The notes beneath the pieces are model-generated. The model was not told the origin of the DNA. It worked only from the letters and a program-made list of their open reading frames with translations, and ran no database searches. From Sphingomonas prati (lineage in GTDB: Bacteria; Pseudomonadota; Alphaproteobacteria; Sphingomonadales; Sphingomonadaceae): a stretch of 64,000 nucleotides of DNA. How positions within the stretch are numbered: the stretch's first letter is position 1; each line of letters begins with the position of its first letter. Both the position numbers and the translations under genes were made by a program. The stretch is taken from positions 62,001 through 126,000 of the forward strand of contig NZ_BMJP01000001.1 in the NCBI RefSeq assembly GCF_014643515.1, read 5' to 3'. Shown one piece after another: positions 24,352 to 32,403 of this stretch.

Positions 24352-27312
24352 ATGACAGTTTTCGGAACAGAGCGGCGCTATTCGGCATGTCGGGCGAGCA
24401 CGCTCGCGGGTTTTTCCAGCCTGGCGACCCTGGCGATCGCGGTCTGTTTCGCGACACCCGCAGCCGCGCAGACCGGCCCGGCCCCCGAAGCGCAGGCCGA
24501 ACCGGCGGCCCCGGTGACGACCACGGCACCGGATCCGTCGAGCGATGAGGTCACGGTCACCGGCACACGTGTGGCGCGCGACGGTTATTCCGCGCCGACG
24601 CCGCTCAACATTCTGACCCAGGCCGAAATCCAGAATTCGTCGCCGACCAACAACATCGCCGATTTCGTCAACCAGATCCCGTCCGTCGCGGGCAGCACGC
24701 GGCCGTCCAATTCGCGGCTCGCGATCAGTTCGGGGCTGTCGGGGATCAACGCGCTGAACCTGCGTGCGCTGGGCGAGATCCGGACGCTGGTGCTGCTCGA
24801 CGGGCGGCGGTCGGTCGGGTCGACGGTGACCGGGCTGGTCGACGTCAACACATTCCCGCAGGCGCTGATCAAGAGCGTGGAGATCGTGACCGGCGGCGCA
24901 TCGGCGGCCTACGGGTCGGACGCGGTGGCGGGTGTCGTGAACTTCGTGCTCGACAAGAAATATGAGGGGCTGAAGCTGTCGGCCGACACCGGCATGACGG
25001 AGCGCGGCGACGGGTTCAACACGTCGGTCAACATCGCGGCGGGCAAGTCCTTTGCCGAGGGGCGTGGACACATCCTGCTGAGCGGCGAGATTGCACGGCG
25101 CGACGGCATCTTCCAGGTGGATCGCGACTGGAACCAGGGCGGGTTCCGGACGATCGCCAACCCAGCCTACACCAACACGAACGGCCTGCCGCAGAACCTG
25201 GTGCGGAGCAACACAGGCACCGCCAACGCGTTGCCCGGCGGGATCATCGTCAATTCGGCGGGCGGCACCGCCAACCGGCTGCGCGGCATCTATTTCGGCC
25301 AGGGCGGTTCGGTGAACCAGTTCAACTACGGCACGGTCAACACCGCGACGCTGACCGGGGCGACCGCGCCGTCGCTGACGACCGGCGGTGACTGGGCGCT
25401 GGCGGACAACAACCGCAACATCGGGCTGGACGCGGACGACGACCGGCGCGGTGCGTTCGGGCGGGTCAGCTACGAACTGGCGCCGTGGATCGAGGTGTTC
25501 GCCGAAGGATCGTACAACTGGCAGAAGTCGCTGTTCAACGCCGGGCCGCAGCTGTCGACGACGACCGTCCTGCAACGCGACAACGCGTATCTGATCAACG
25601 CGCTGGGGGCCGCGCAACTGGCGGGCATCACGTCGGTGACGTTGGGTACGACCGCGGTCGACCTGCCGTACCGCAAGAACAACAACCAGCGCGACGTGCA
25701 GCGTTATGCGATCGGCGCGGAGGGCGATTTCCAGTTGTTCGGCAAGAAGGCGATCTGGAACGCGTACGGCCAATATGGCGAGACCAACACGCACGAACAG
25801 CTGCGCGACATCCAGAACGTCGCGCGAGTGAACAATGCGAACGACGCGGTGTTCGCGCCGGCCGGCAACGCGCTGGGCGTGCCGGCGGGCACGATCGTGT
25901 GCCGGTCGAGCCTGACCGCGCCGACCAACGGATGTGCGCCGCTGAACCGGCTGGGCACCGGCGTGGCGAGCCAGGCGGCGATCGATTATGTGCTGGGCGA
26001 TCCGTATCGCGACCAGAAGCTGCAGCAGACGGTGGCCGGCGTGAACCTGTCGGTGACGCCGTTCGCGACCTGGGCCGGCGACGTCAGCGTCGCGGTAGGC
26101 GGCGAGTACCGGAAGGAAGAAGTATCCGGCTATGTGCCGACCGAGTTCCAGACGGGCTGGTCGGTGGGCAATTTCCTGCCGACGTTCGGGCAGTACAACG
26201 TCAAGGAAGCGTATCTCGAAACGGTCGTGCCGCTGGGCGCGGGGATCGAGTTCAACGGGGCGGTGCGCGGCACGGATTATTCGACGTCGGGCTATGTCAC
26301 GACGTGGAAGGTGGGTGCCACGTGGCAACCGATCCCGGACATCCGGTTCCGCGCCACGCGGTCGCGCGATATCCGCGCGCCGAACCTGAGCGAGCTGTTC
26401 CAGGCCGGCACGTCGCGCACCAACACGCTGACCGACAACCGAACGCAGCCGGCGCGGACGGGCGTGACGTTCCGCGAGACAACGACGGGCAACCTGGACC
26501 TGCGGCCGGAGAAGGCCAATTCAACGAACATCGGCGTCGTGCTGCAACCGCGGTTCCTGCCCGGTTTCTCGATGTCGGTCGACGCGTATGAGATCAAGCT
26601 GCGCGATGCGATCGGGCAGTATTTCGCGCAGGACATCATCGATCGCTGTGCGGAGGGGCGACAGGAGTTCTGCGCCGCGTTCGGCCCCGATCCGACGGGC
26701 GACCGCGAGCTGTTCTTCCGCGCCAGCCCGTTCAATTTCAGCAAGGTGACCAACCGCGGCATCGATTTCGACGCGACGTACAGCTTGCCGCTTGACCGTG
26801 TGTTCGCGGACAGCGACGCGACGCTGACGATGCGCGGCATGGCGACGCGCTACATCGACAATATCGTCGACAGCGGCGTGGCGATCCCGGTCGACCTGGT
26901 CGGGCAGAACGGCAATGGCGGGACGCCGAAGTGGCTCTACCGCGTCTCGGGGACGGTCGACCTGCCGACCTTCTCGATCACCGCGACGGGGCGCGGGATC
27001 AGCTCGGGCACCTATGCCAACACCTATATCGAGTGCCAGACCGACTGCCCGGTCGGGCGGACCGCGGCGGAAGTGGCGCAGTTCCCGACGATCGACGACA
27101 ACAGCGCGCCGGGGCTGTTTTACGCGGACCTCAACCTGACCACGAAGGTGGACCTGGCGGGGAAGGGCGACGGACAGCTGTTCCTCAACGTGACCAACTT
27201 GTTCGATCGCGATCCGCTGTTGTTGCCGGAGGGCGGGTTGTCGGCGAACTCGACCTACAGCGACCTGTTGGGGCGGGCGTTCCGGGTGGGGATCCGGATG
27301 GCGACACGGTGA
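24352..27312 (+). CDS. TonB-dependent outer-membrane receptor
   Basis: A 986-residue receptor. After a long signal region ending in A-A-A-Q and a proline/alanine-rich linker comes a TonB-box-like E-V-T-V-T-G-T-R, then the plug domain (about residues 75-200) with L-R-A-L-G and S-A-A-Y-G-S-D-A-V-A-G-V. The rest is a 22-strand barrel ending in R-V-G-I-R-M-A-T-R; the final residue is not the usual Phe. The start ATG 24352 is preceded by GGGGGAAA. It should import a large ligand with energy from TonB-ExbBD. Lying between the D-amino-acid and amino-sugar clusters, muropeptides or chitin/murein oligosaccharides are the obvious guess, but the ligand cannot be read from the sequence. Confidence 0.88.
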   Translation: MTVFGTERRYSACRASTLAGFSSLATLAIAVCFATPAAAQTGPAPEAQAEPAAPVTTTAPDPSSDEVTVTGTRVARDGYSAPTPLNILTQAEIQNSSPTNNIADFVNQIPSVAGSTRPSNSRLAISSGLSGINALNLRALGEIRTLVLLDGRRSVGSTVTGLVDVNTFPQALIKSVEIVTGGASAAYGSDAVAGVVNFVLDKKYEGLKLSADTGMTERGDGFNTSVNIAAGKSFAEGRGHILLSGEIARRDGIFQVDRDWNQGGFRTIANPAYTNTNGLPQNLVRSNTGTANALPGGIIVNSAGGTANRLRGIYFGQGGSVNQFNYGTVNTATLTGATAPSLTTGGDWALADNNRNIGLDADDDRRGAFGRVSYELAPWIEVFAEGSYNWQKSLFNAGPQLSTTTVLQRDNAYLINALGAAQLAGITSVTLGTTAVDLPYRKNNNQRDVQRYAIGAEGDFQLFGKKAIWNAYGQYGETNTHEQLRDIQNVARVNNANDAVFAPAGNALGVPAGTIVCRSSLTAPTNGCAPLNRLGTGVASQAAIDYVLGDPYRDQKLQQTVAGVNLSVTPFATWAGDVSVAVGGEYRKEEVSGYVPTEFQTGWSVGNFLPTFGQYNVKEAYLETVVPLGAGIEFNGAVRGTDYSTSGYVTTWKVGATWQPIPDIRFRATRSRDIRAPNLSELFQAGTSRTNTLTDNRTQPARTGVTFRETTTGNLDLRPEKANSTNIGVVLQPRFLPGFSMSVDAYEIKLRDAIGQYFAQDIIDRCAEGRQEFCAAFGPDPTGDRELFFRASPFNFSKVTNRGIDFDATYSLPLDRVFADSDATLTMRGMATRYIDNIVDSGVAIPVDLVGQNGNGGTPKWLYRVSGTVDLPTFSITATGRGISSGTYANTYIECQTDCPVGRTAAEVAQFPTIDDNSAPGLFYADLNLTTKVDLAGKGDGQLFLNVTNLFDRDPLLLPEGGLSANSTYSDLLGRAFRVGIRMATR

Positions 27313-27340
27313 GAGTTCGCGGGAGGTGAACTCCACCTCC

Positions 27341-27398
27341 GTTCGGTTCGAGCTTGTCGAGAACGTGGCGCGGCGTTCTCGACAGGCTCGAACCGAAC
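27341..27398. repeat. Dispersed inverted repeat, copy 1
   Basis: GTTCGGTTCGAGC-T-TGTCGAGAACG (27341-27365) is followed, after eight bases, by its reverse complement with one change (27374-27398). Flanking CTCCA-type bases extend the symmetry. The same unit occurs at 36167-36226. It can form a long cruciform or transcript hairpin. It sits between the TonB receptor and the GntR gene, both of which end here. Confidence 0.85.
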
Positions 27399-27486
27399 GA
27401 GGTTGGAGTGTAGGTTTGCGAGCTTCTCGGCTTCGCTCTAGGGGGCCCTCAACTTGTCCCGGGATGGGCGGGCTTATGGAGCCCCC

Positions 27487-28224
27487 TCAAATCTCGTTCA
27501 GCTCCGTGACGAATTCGTAGCGGTCGCCGCGGTAGACCGAGCGGGTGAATTCGACGGTGCGGCCGTCCGGGATGCGGGTGCTGCGTTCGATGCGCAGGAC
27601 CGCGCTGTTCGGTTCGATGCACAGGATGCCGGCCTCGGTCTGCGTCGCGAGCGAGGCGCGGACGCGCTGCGTGCCGGACGTGGGGCGGAAGCCGTGCGTT
27701 TCGAGCGCCTGGTACAGCGAGTCTTGGAGCGCATCGAGATCGGGCATATAGTCCGCGGGGATGACGGCATGTTCGATTGCGAGCGGTTCGCCGCCGACGA
27801 GCCGGACACGGCCGAGCCGGGCGACGCGGGTGGTGGCGGGCACGGCCAGCGCGGCGGCCTCCTCCTCCGTCGGGCGGGCGTAGGAGCGGTAGATCCAGAC
27901 GACGCCGGGTTCCTCGCCGCGGGACCGGATATCGTCGCTGAGGCTGTTGAGCCGAGCACCGCGCGCCTCGATCCGGCGCGCGACGAAGGTGCCGGAGCCC
28001 TGCTTGCGGATCAGCACACCCTCGTCGATCAGCTGCTTGATCCCCTTGCGCACCGTGACGCGCGACAGGCCGGCGATCTCGCTCAGGTCGCGTTCGGAGG
28101 GAAGCGCGCTGCCCGGATCGATGCCGCCGCCGCTGATATGGTCGCGCAGACTGCGCGCGAGTTGCAGGTAGAGCGGTGTGCCTTCGCCTTCGCGGGTCCA
28201 GGCGATTTCGCGCATCGTCGTCAT
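27487..28224 (-). CDS. GntR/UTRA transcription regulator (NagR/NagQ-like)
   Basis: A 245-residue HutC-subfamily regulator. The N-terminal winged helix (about residues 12-80) has P-L-Y-L-Q-L-A, L-P-S-E-R-D-L and the T-V-R-K-G-I recognition helix. The C-terminal UTRA domain binds the effector. UTRA regulators of this type often sense glucosamine-6-P or GlcNAc-6-P. The ATG overlaps the murQ stop (ATGA), so it is co-expressed with murQ. Its likely operator is the nested inverted repeat at 30144-30174 between the divergent phosphatase and deaminase genes. The exact ligand is inferred. Confidence 0.9.
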   Translation of the reverse strand: MTTMREIAWTREGEGTPLYLQLARSLRDHISGGGIDPGSALPSERDLSEIAGLSRVTVRKGIKQLIDEGVLIRKQGSGTFVARRIEARGARLNSLSDDIRSRGEEPGVVWIYRSYARPTEEEAAALAVPATTRVARLGRVRLVGGEPLAIEHAVIPADYMPDLDALQDSLYQALETHGFRPTSGTQRVRASLATQTEAGILCIEPNSAVLRIERSTRIPDGRTVEFTRSVYRGDRYEFVTELNEI

Positions 28225-29108
28225 GCCCGGTCCAATCCCTCGAGCGCCGTGCGGAGGTTGCCGCCATGATCGTCGAGCAGTTTGGTGGCATCGTTGACCG
28301 AATGGCCGAGCGCGACCAGGACGCCGCGACGGATGTCATGGCCGGCCGCTTCGAGCGCTCGTGCCGCGACGTCGTCGTCCACCCCGGCGATATCACGGAC
28401 CATGAGACGGCCGCGTTCGAGGAGCTTGGCGTTGGAGATCCGCATGGCGACCATGCGGCCTTCATAGATCAGCCCCAGCCGGATCATGATGGCGGTGGAC
28501 AGCAGGTTGAGCATCGCCTTCTGTGCGGTGCCGGCCTTCATACGGGTCGATCCGGCGACGATCTCGCTGCCGGTGACCGCGATCAGTGCATGGTCGGCGC
28601 TGGCGGTGAGCGCGGTGCCGGGGTTGTTCGCGACGGCGATGGTGAGGGCGCCGGCGGCGCGCGCCCGATCGATCGCGGCGACGGTGTAGGGCGTGCGCCC
28701 GCTGGCGGCGACGCCGATCACGACGTCCGACGTGCCGATCGCGCAGCCATCGATGTCGCCCGCGGCGGCGGTGATGTCGTCCTCCGCACCCTCATAAGGC
28801 TGCGTCAGCGCACCCGTGCCGCCGGCCATCAGGAAGATCATACGGTCCATCGGCCAGCCGAAGGTGGGGTAAAGCTCGGTCCCGTCCTGCACCGCCAGCC
28901 GGCCGGACGTGCCCGCCCCGACGAAGACGAGCCGCCCCGTCGCGCCGAGCCGTAGGGCGGCCGCGTCGGCGGCGTTGGCGATCGCCGCCGTCTGCGACTG
29001 AACGGCGGCGATGGCGGCCAGCTGTCCCTCCAGCATCGCGGCGACCGCGAGTTCGGTCGGCCAGAGGTCGAGTTCGCGGTAGCGAGGGTCAGGCGCTTCG
29101 GTATTCAC
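28221..29108 (-). CDS. murQ: N-acetylmuramic acid 6-phosphate etherase
   Basis: A 295-residue SIS-fold enzyme, the usual length for MurQ. It cleaves the lactyl ether of MurNAc-6-P to give GlcNAc-6-P and D-lactate. The signature G-A-G-T-S-G-R-L and the following D-G-T-E-L-Y-P-T-F-G, which contains the catalytic Glu, are present, as are A-S-G-R-T-P-Y and G-S-T-R-M-K-A-G. The start used is GTG 29108 with GAGGA upstream; the longer frame to 29210 has no family match. It is a cytosolic enzyme. Dld in the divergent operon would remove the D-lactate. Confidence 0.95.
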   Translation of the reverse strand: MNTEAPDPRYRELDLWPTELAVAAMLEGQLAAIAAVQSQTAAIANAADAAALRLGATGRLVFVGAGTSGRLAVQDGTELYPTFGWPMDRMIFLMAGGTGALTQPYEGAEDDITAAAGDIDGCAIGTSDVVIGVAASGRTPYTVAAIDRARAAGALTIAVANNPGTALTASADHALIAVTGSEIVAGSTRMKAGTAQKAMLNLLSTAIMIRLGLIYEGRMVAMRISNAKLLERGRLMVRDIAGVDDDVAARALEAAGHDIRRGVLVALGHSVNDATKLLDDHGGNLRTALEGLDRA

Positions 29109-29206
29109 GATCGTCCGATCCTCGGTTTCGTTGGTTTGGCACCATGTCGCTCGGGGCCGGGTTGGTTTGCCATTTGGGTCGAGCCTTTCCGATCTAAATA
29201 TGTCTG

Positions 29207-30091
29207 TCAAATTTCGGTATTATATTGGTAACATTCTCGGGCGCCGTTCCATGTGCAGACGAGGAGGCTGGCGTCGTCATGCATCTTGACCCGTGTGTGG
29301 GGGTCGTCTCGATCGACTTGCCGCTCGCGATCGCGGAGTTGGTCAAGCCAGCGCGTCGCGTCAGCGGATGAGGCGATGGCGAGGAGGTCGGCCGGGGTTG
29401 CCGTGTCGAACAGTTCGACCGGGCGGAGGAAGCCGTCGCTGGCAATCGCGAAACGCTGACCGGGGCGGAGCGGTAGGGTGGTCTGCCAGAGATGATCGGC
29501 CGCCGCCGGTTCGGTGCCGAGCGCCCAGTAGCCGCCGTCGCGGTTCAGCATCCGGCGGTTTTTGCGCAGGACGGGCAGCAGCAACGCCCTGAGCGCGTCG
29601 GGCGCGATGTCGGGGTTTGCGGCGCGGATTGCCCTGACGGTCGCGAGTGTACGGGCTTCGATGGCGCCGAGCGGGGATTCGCCGTACAGGCGGGCGGTGC
29701 CGCTGTCGTCGACCGCGGCGACATGGCAATCGGCCAACGTGGTGATTTCCGCCCGGTCGTTCAGGATGCGGACCATGGCGAACGCGGCGGACGGCAACTC
29801 ATGCGGCCCATCGGCGGTGCGACGCTGTGCGGACGCCAGCGCGGTGGCGCACCGGGTGATGACCGTGTGGAGCAGGTCGCGAGTCGGTTGTGCCGGATCT
29901 TCGGTCAGGCCTTCGACGATGAAGTCGCTGGCGGTTTGGGCCAGCCAGGCGGCGTCGCTCGGGCTTTCCAGCAGGGCGGCGCCGACGCCTGTCGCGCCGT
30001 CGATGACCCAGGCGGCATCGCGGTGATGGCCGACGACATCCTCGTTGACCGGGCCGGGTCCGTCGCAGATCGTCAGATCGACCGTCAGCAT
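29207..30091 (-). CDS. PP2C-like protein phosphatase
   Basis: A 294-residue cytosolic protein of the PP2C/PPM fold. Metal-binding acidic residues are conserved in N-E-D, V-I-D-G-A-T-G, I-A-S-D-G-F and H-D-D-A-S, so it looks catalytically competent. ATG 30091 is chosen because GGAGGG precedes it by seven bases; the GTG at 30109 has no such site. It lies between murQ and the divergent deaminase operon, about 100 bases from murQ, and is probably first in the murQ-GntR transcript. A Ser/Thr phosphatase is not a usual member of MurNAc/GlcNAc clusters. It may dephosphorylate a protein, or have taken on a sugar-phosphate. The last codons and the sequence after them are unusually AT-rich. Confidence 0.8.
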   Translation of the reverse strand: MLTVDLTICDGPGPVNEDVVGHHRDAAWVIDGATGVGAALLESPSDAAWLAQTASDFIVEGLTEDPAQPTRDLLHTVITRCATALASAQRRTADGPHELPSAAFAMVRILNDRAEITTLADCHVAAVDDSGTARLYGESPLGAIEARTLATVRAIRAANPDIAPDALRALLLPVLRKNRRMLNRDGGYWALGTEPAAADHLWQTTLPLRPGQRFAIASDGFLRPVELFDTATPADLLAIASSADATRWLDQLRDRERQVDRDDPHTRVKMHDDASLLVCTWNGARECYQYNTEI

Positions 30092-30143
30092 CGTCATGCC
30101 CTCCGACACCGTAACTGCGGACGGCGTATCATAACCGATCGGA

Positions 30144-30174
30144 ATGACAAAACCATTCTAATGCCACTTGTCAT
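30144..30174. promoter_or_regulatory. Nested inverted repeat between divergent operons
   Basis: ATGACAA (30144-30150) and TTGTCAT (30168-30174) form outer arms around CATT-CT-AATG (30154-30163); both symmetries centre on about 30159. The position, between the phosphatase and deaminase starts, suits an operator for the local GntR/UTRA regulator acting in both directions. Confidence 0.45.
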
Positions 30175-30202
30175 GGTCCGTGAACTGGTCTGTAGTCATC
30201 GC

Positions 30203-31258
30203 ATGATTTCGAGCGAGACAGGCAGCGCGACGCAGATGGCGCGCGAGGCGCGGGAAGCGCCGCAGCGCTGCGTCGAGCAGCTGCGCCTGAACGCGTCGCT
30301 CATGCGCGAGGCCGGACGACGGTTGCGCGCGCTGGCGCCGCCGTTCGCCGCGACGCTGGCGCGGGGCAGTTCGGATCAGGCGGGGGCGTTCGCGAAGTTC
30401 CTGCTCGAAACGCATGGGCAGATGCCGACGCTGAGCCATGCGCCGTCGATCGGGTCGTTGTATCGCGCGACATCGCCGCGGTTTCGCGGGGCGCCGCTGA
30501 TCGCGATTTCGCAGTCCGGGCGGAGTCCCGATCTGCTCGCGGCGGCGGAGGATGCGCGCGCGCAGGGGGCTGTCATTGTCGCGGTGGTGAACGATGCCGC
30601 GTCGCCGCTGGCGGAGTTGGCGGAGATCGTGATCCCGGTGCATGCCGGGGCCGAGACGAGCGTTGCGGCAACGAAGAGCTTCGTCTGCACGCTGGTTGCG
30701 CTGACGCATCTGGTCGCGGAATGGAGCGAGGATGCGGCGTTGCTGGCGGCGCTGGAGACGACCGGCGACGTGCTGACCGCGGCGGCCGATGCGGACTGGA
30801 GCGCGGCGGTGGAGCCGCTGCGCGAGGCGAACGAGATGCTGGTGATCGGACGCGGGCCGACTTTGCCGATCGCGGGGGAGGCGGCGCTGAAGCTGAAGGA
30901 GACGTCCGGGCTGCATGCTGAGGCGTTCAGCATTGCGGAGGTGGCCCATGGGCCGATGACGCTGGTCGGGCGCGGCGATCCGGTGCTGGCGCTGGCGCCG
31001 CTCGACGTGGCGCGGACGGGGTTGGCGGAGCGGCTGGCGGACTTTGCGGCGCGCGGGGCGACGGTGATCGCGGCGGGGCATGCTGACGATGTCACGGCGG
31101 CGCAGCTTGTGCTGCCGTCCCGAACAGACGTGCATCCAGTGCTGGGCGCGATCGCGCAGATCCAGAGTTTCTATGGGCTGGCGAACGCGTTATCGCTGGC
31201 GCGCGGGCACGACCCGGACAGCCCGCCGCATCTGAATAAGGTGACCCGGACGCTATGA
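30203..31258 (+). CDS. SIS-domain glucosamine-6-phosphate deaminase (NagB-II type)
   Basis: A 351-residue protein with two SIS domains. Typical patterns are A-R-G-S-S-D-Q-A, S-Q-S-G-R-S-P-D, E-T-S-V-A-A-T-K and, in the second half, L-K-E-T-S-G-L-H-A-E-A-F. It matches the NagB-II/AgaS group that converts glucosamine-6-P to fructose-6-P and ammonia. Its stop overlaps the nagA start (ATGA), and a NagA-NagB-II pair is the standard route for GlcNAc-6-P. ATG 30203 gives the normal family length; ATGs at 30161 and 30173 are in frame. It lacks the glutaminase domain of GlmS. Confidence 0.9.
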   Translation: MISSETGSATQMAREAREAPQRCVEQLRLNASLMREAGRRLRALAPPFAATLARGSSDQAGAFAKFLLETHGQMPTLSHAPSIGSLYRATSPRFRGAPLIAISQSGRSPDLLAAAEDARAQGAVIVAVVNDAASPLAELAEIVIPVHAGAETSVAATKSFVCTLVALTHLVAEWSEDAALLAALETTGDVLTAAADADWSAAVEPLREANEMLVIGRGPTLPIAGEAALKLKETSGLHAEAFSIAEVAHGPMTLVGRGDPVLALAPLDVARTGLAERLADFAARGATVIAAGHADDVTAAQLVLPSRTDVHPVLGAIAQIQSFYGLANALSLARGHDPDSPPHLNKVTRTL

Positions 31259-32403
31259 TGCAGGCTCTTGTCGGTGCGCGGATCGTCCTGGCGGATCGGG
31301 TGGTCGAGGATCGGGCGCTGCTGCTGGACGGGGCGCGGATCGCCGGTCTGGTGCCGGTCGATGCGTTGCCGGCGAGGTGCGTCGTGCAGGCGCTGGACCG
31401 CGGTTGGCTGCTGCCGGGCTTCATCGATACTCAGGTCAATGGCGGCGGCGACGTGCTGTTCAACGACGAGCCGAGCGTGGCGGGTATCCGGACGATCGCG
31501 GCGGCGCATCGCCGGTTCGGGACGACGGGGATCTTGCCGACGCTGATCAGCGATTATCCGGATGTCGTCGATGCGGCGATCGCGGCGGGCGAGGCGGCGT
31601 TGGCGGAGCGAGTGCCAGGCGTATTGGGTCTGCATATCGAGGGGCCGCATTTGAACGTGGCGCGCAAGGGCATCCACGACGCCGCGCGGTTCGCTGTAAT
31701 CGATGCCGAGGCGGTGGCGCGGCTTTCTGCACCGACGCGCGGGCGGCGGATCGTGACGCTGGCGCCGGAGTTGGCGGCGGCGGGGACCGTGCGGGCACTG
31801 GCTGATGAGGGTGTGCTGGTGTGCGCCGGGCATAGCGTGGCGGACTATGATGAGACGCGGGCGGCGCTGTGCGAGGGGCTGGCCGGGTTCACGCATCTGT
31901 TCAACGCGATGACGCAGTTCGGCAGCCGGGCGCCGGGGATGGTGGGCGCGGCGCTGGAGGATCGCGCGAGCCATTTTGGGCTGATTGTCGATGGGCTGCA
32001 TGTCCACCCCGCCGCATTGCGCGTCGCGTTGCTGGCGCGGGGGATCGCGGGCGCGATGCTGGTGACCGATGCGATGCCGCCGGTGGGCGGGACGCGCGAT
32101 GCGTTCACGCTGATGGGGCAGGCGATCCGGGTGGTCGACGGGACCTGTCGCGGGCCGGACGGGACGCTGGCGGGCTCCGCGCTGACGATGGTCGATGCGT
32201 TGCGCAATGCGATGGATATGCTGGGATGCGACATCGTCGACGCGTCGCGGATGGCGAGCGGCAATCCGGCGCGATTCCTGCGGATCGACGATGAGACCGG
32301 GACGATCGCGGCGGGGCTGCGCGCCGACTTGGTTCATATCGATGCGGAGCGGCAGGTGTGCGCGACGTGGATCGCGGGCCATTCTATGGACCACCGCGTA
32401 TGA
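31255..32403 (+). CDS. nagA: N-acetylglucosamine-6-phosphate deacetylase
   Basis: A 382-residue amidohydrolase that removes acetate from GlcNAc-6-P. Signature elements are G-F-I-D-T-Q-V-N-G, the metal ligand in H-I-E-G-P-H, A-G-H-S, T-H-L-F-N-A-M, D-G-L-H-V-H-P and the catalytic Asp in V-T-D-A-M. It is cytosolic. It is translationally coupled on both sides: ATGA overlap with the deaminase and ATGA overlap with the GH84 gene. GlcNAc-6-P would come from the sugar kinase and from MurQ. Confidence 0.96.
   Translation: MMQALVGARIVLADRVVEDRALLLDGARIAGLVPVDALPARCVVQALDRGWLLPGFIDTQVNGGGDVLFNDEPSVAGIRTIAAAHRRFGTTGILPTLISDYPDVVDAAIAAGEAALAERVPGVLGLHIEGPHLNVARKGIHDAARFAVIDAEAVARLSAPTRGRRIVTLAPELAAAGTVRALADEGVLVCAGHSVADYDETRAALCEGLAGFTHLFNAMTQFGSRAPGMVGAALEDRASHFGLIVDGLHVHPAALRVALLARGIAGAMLVTDAMPPVGGTRDAFTLMGQAIRVVDGTCRGPDGTLAGSALTMVDALRNAMDMLGCDIVDASRMASGNPARFLRIDDETGTIAAGLRADLVHIDAERQVCATWIAGHSMDHRV

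Noticed and set aside
29195-29240. AT-rich patch resembling a dif or attachment site
   Set aside because: It overlaps the last codons of the phosphatase gene, does not match the XerC/XerD arms well and is 12 kb from the skew switch.
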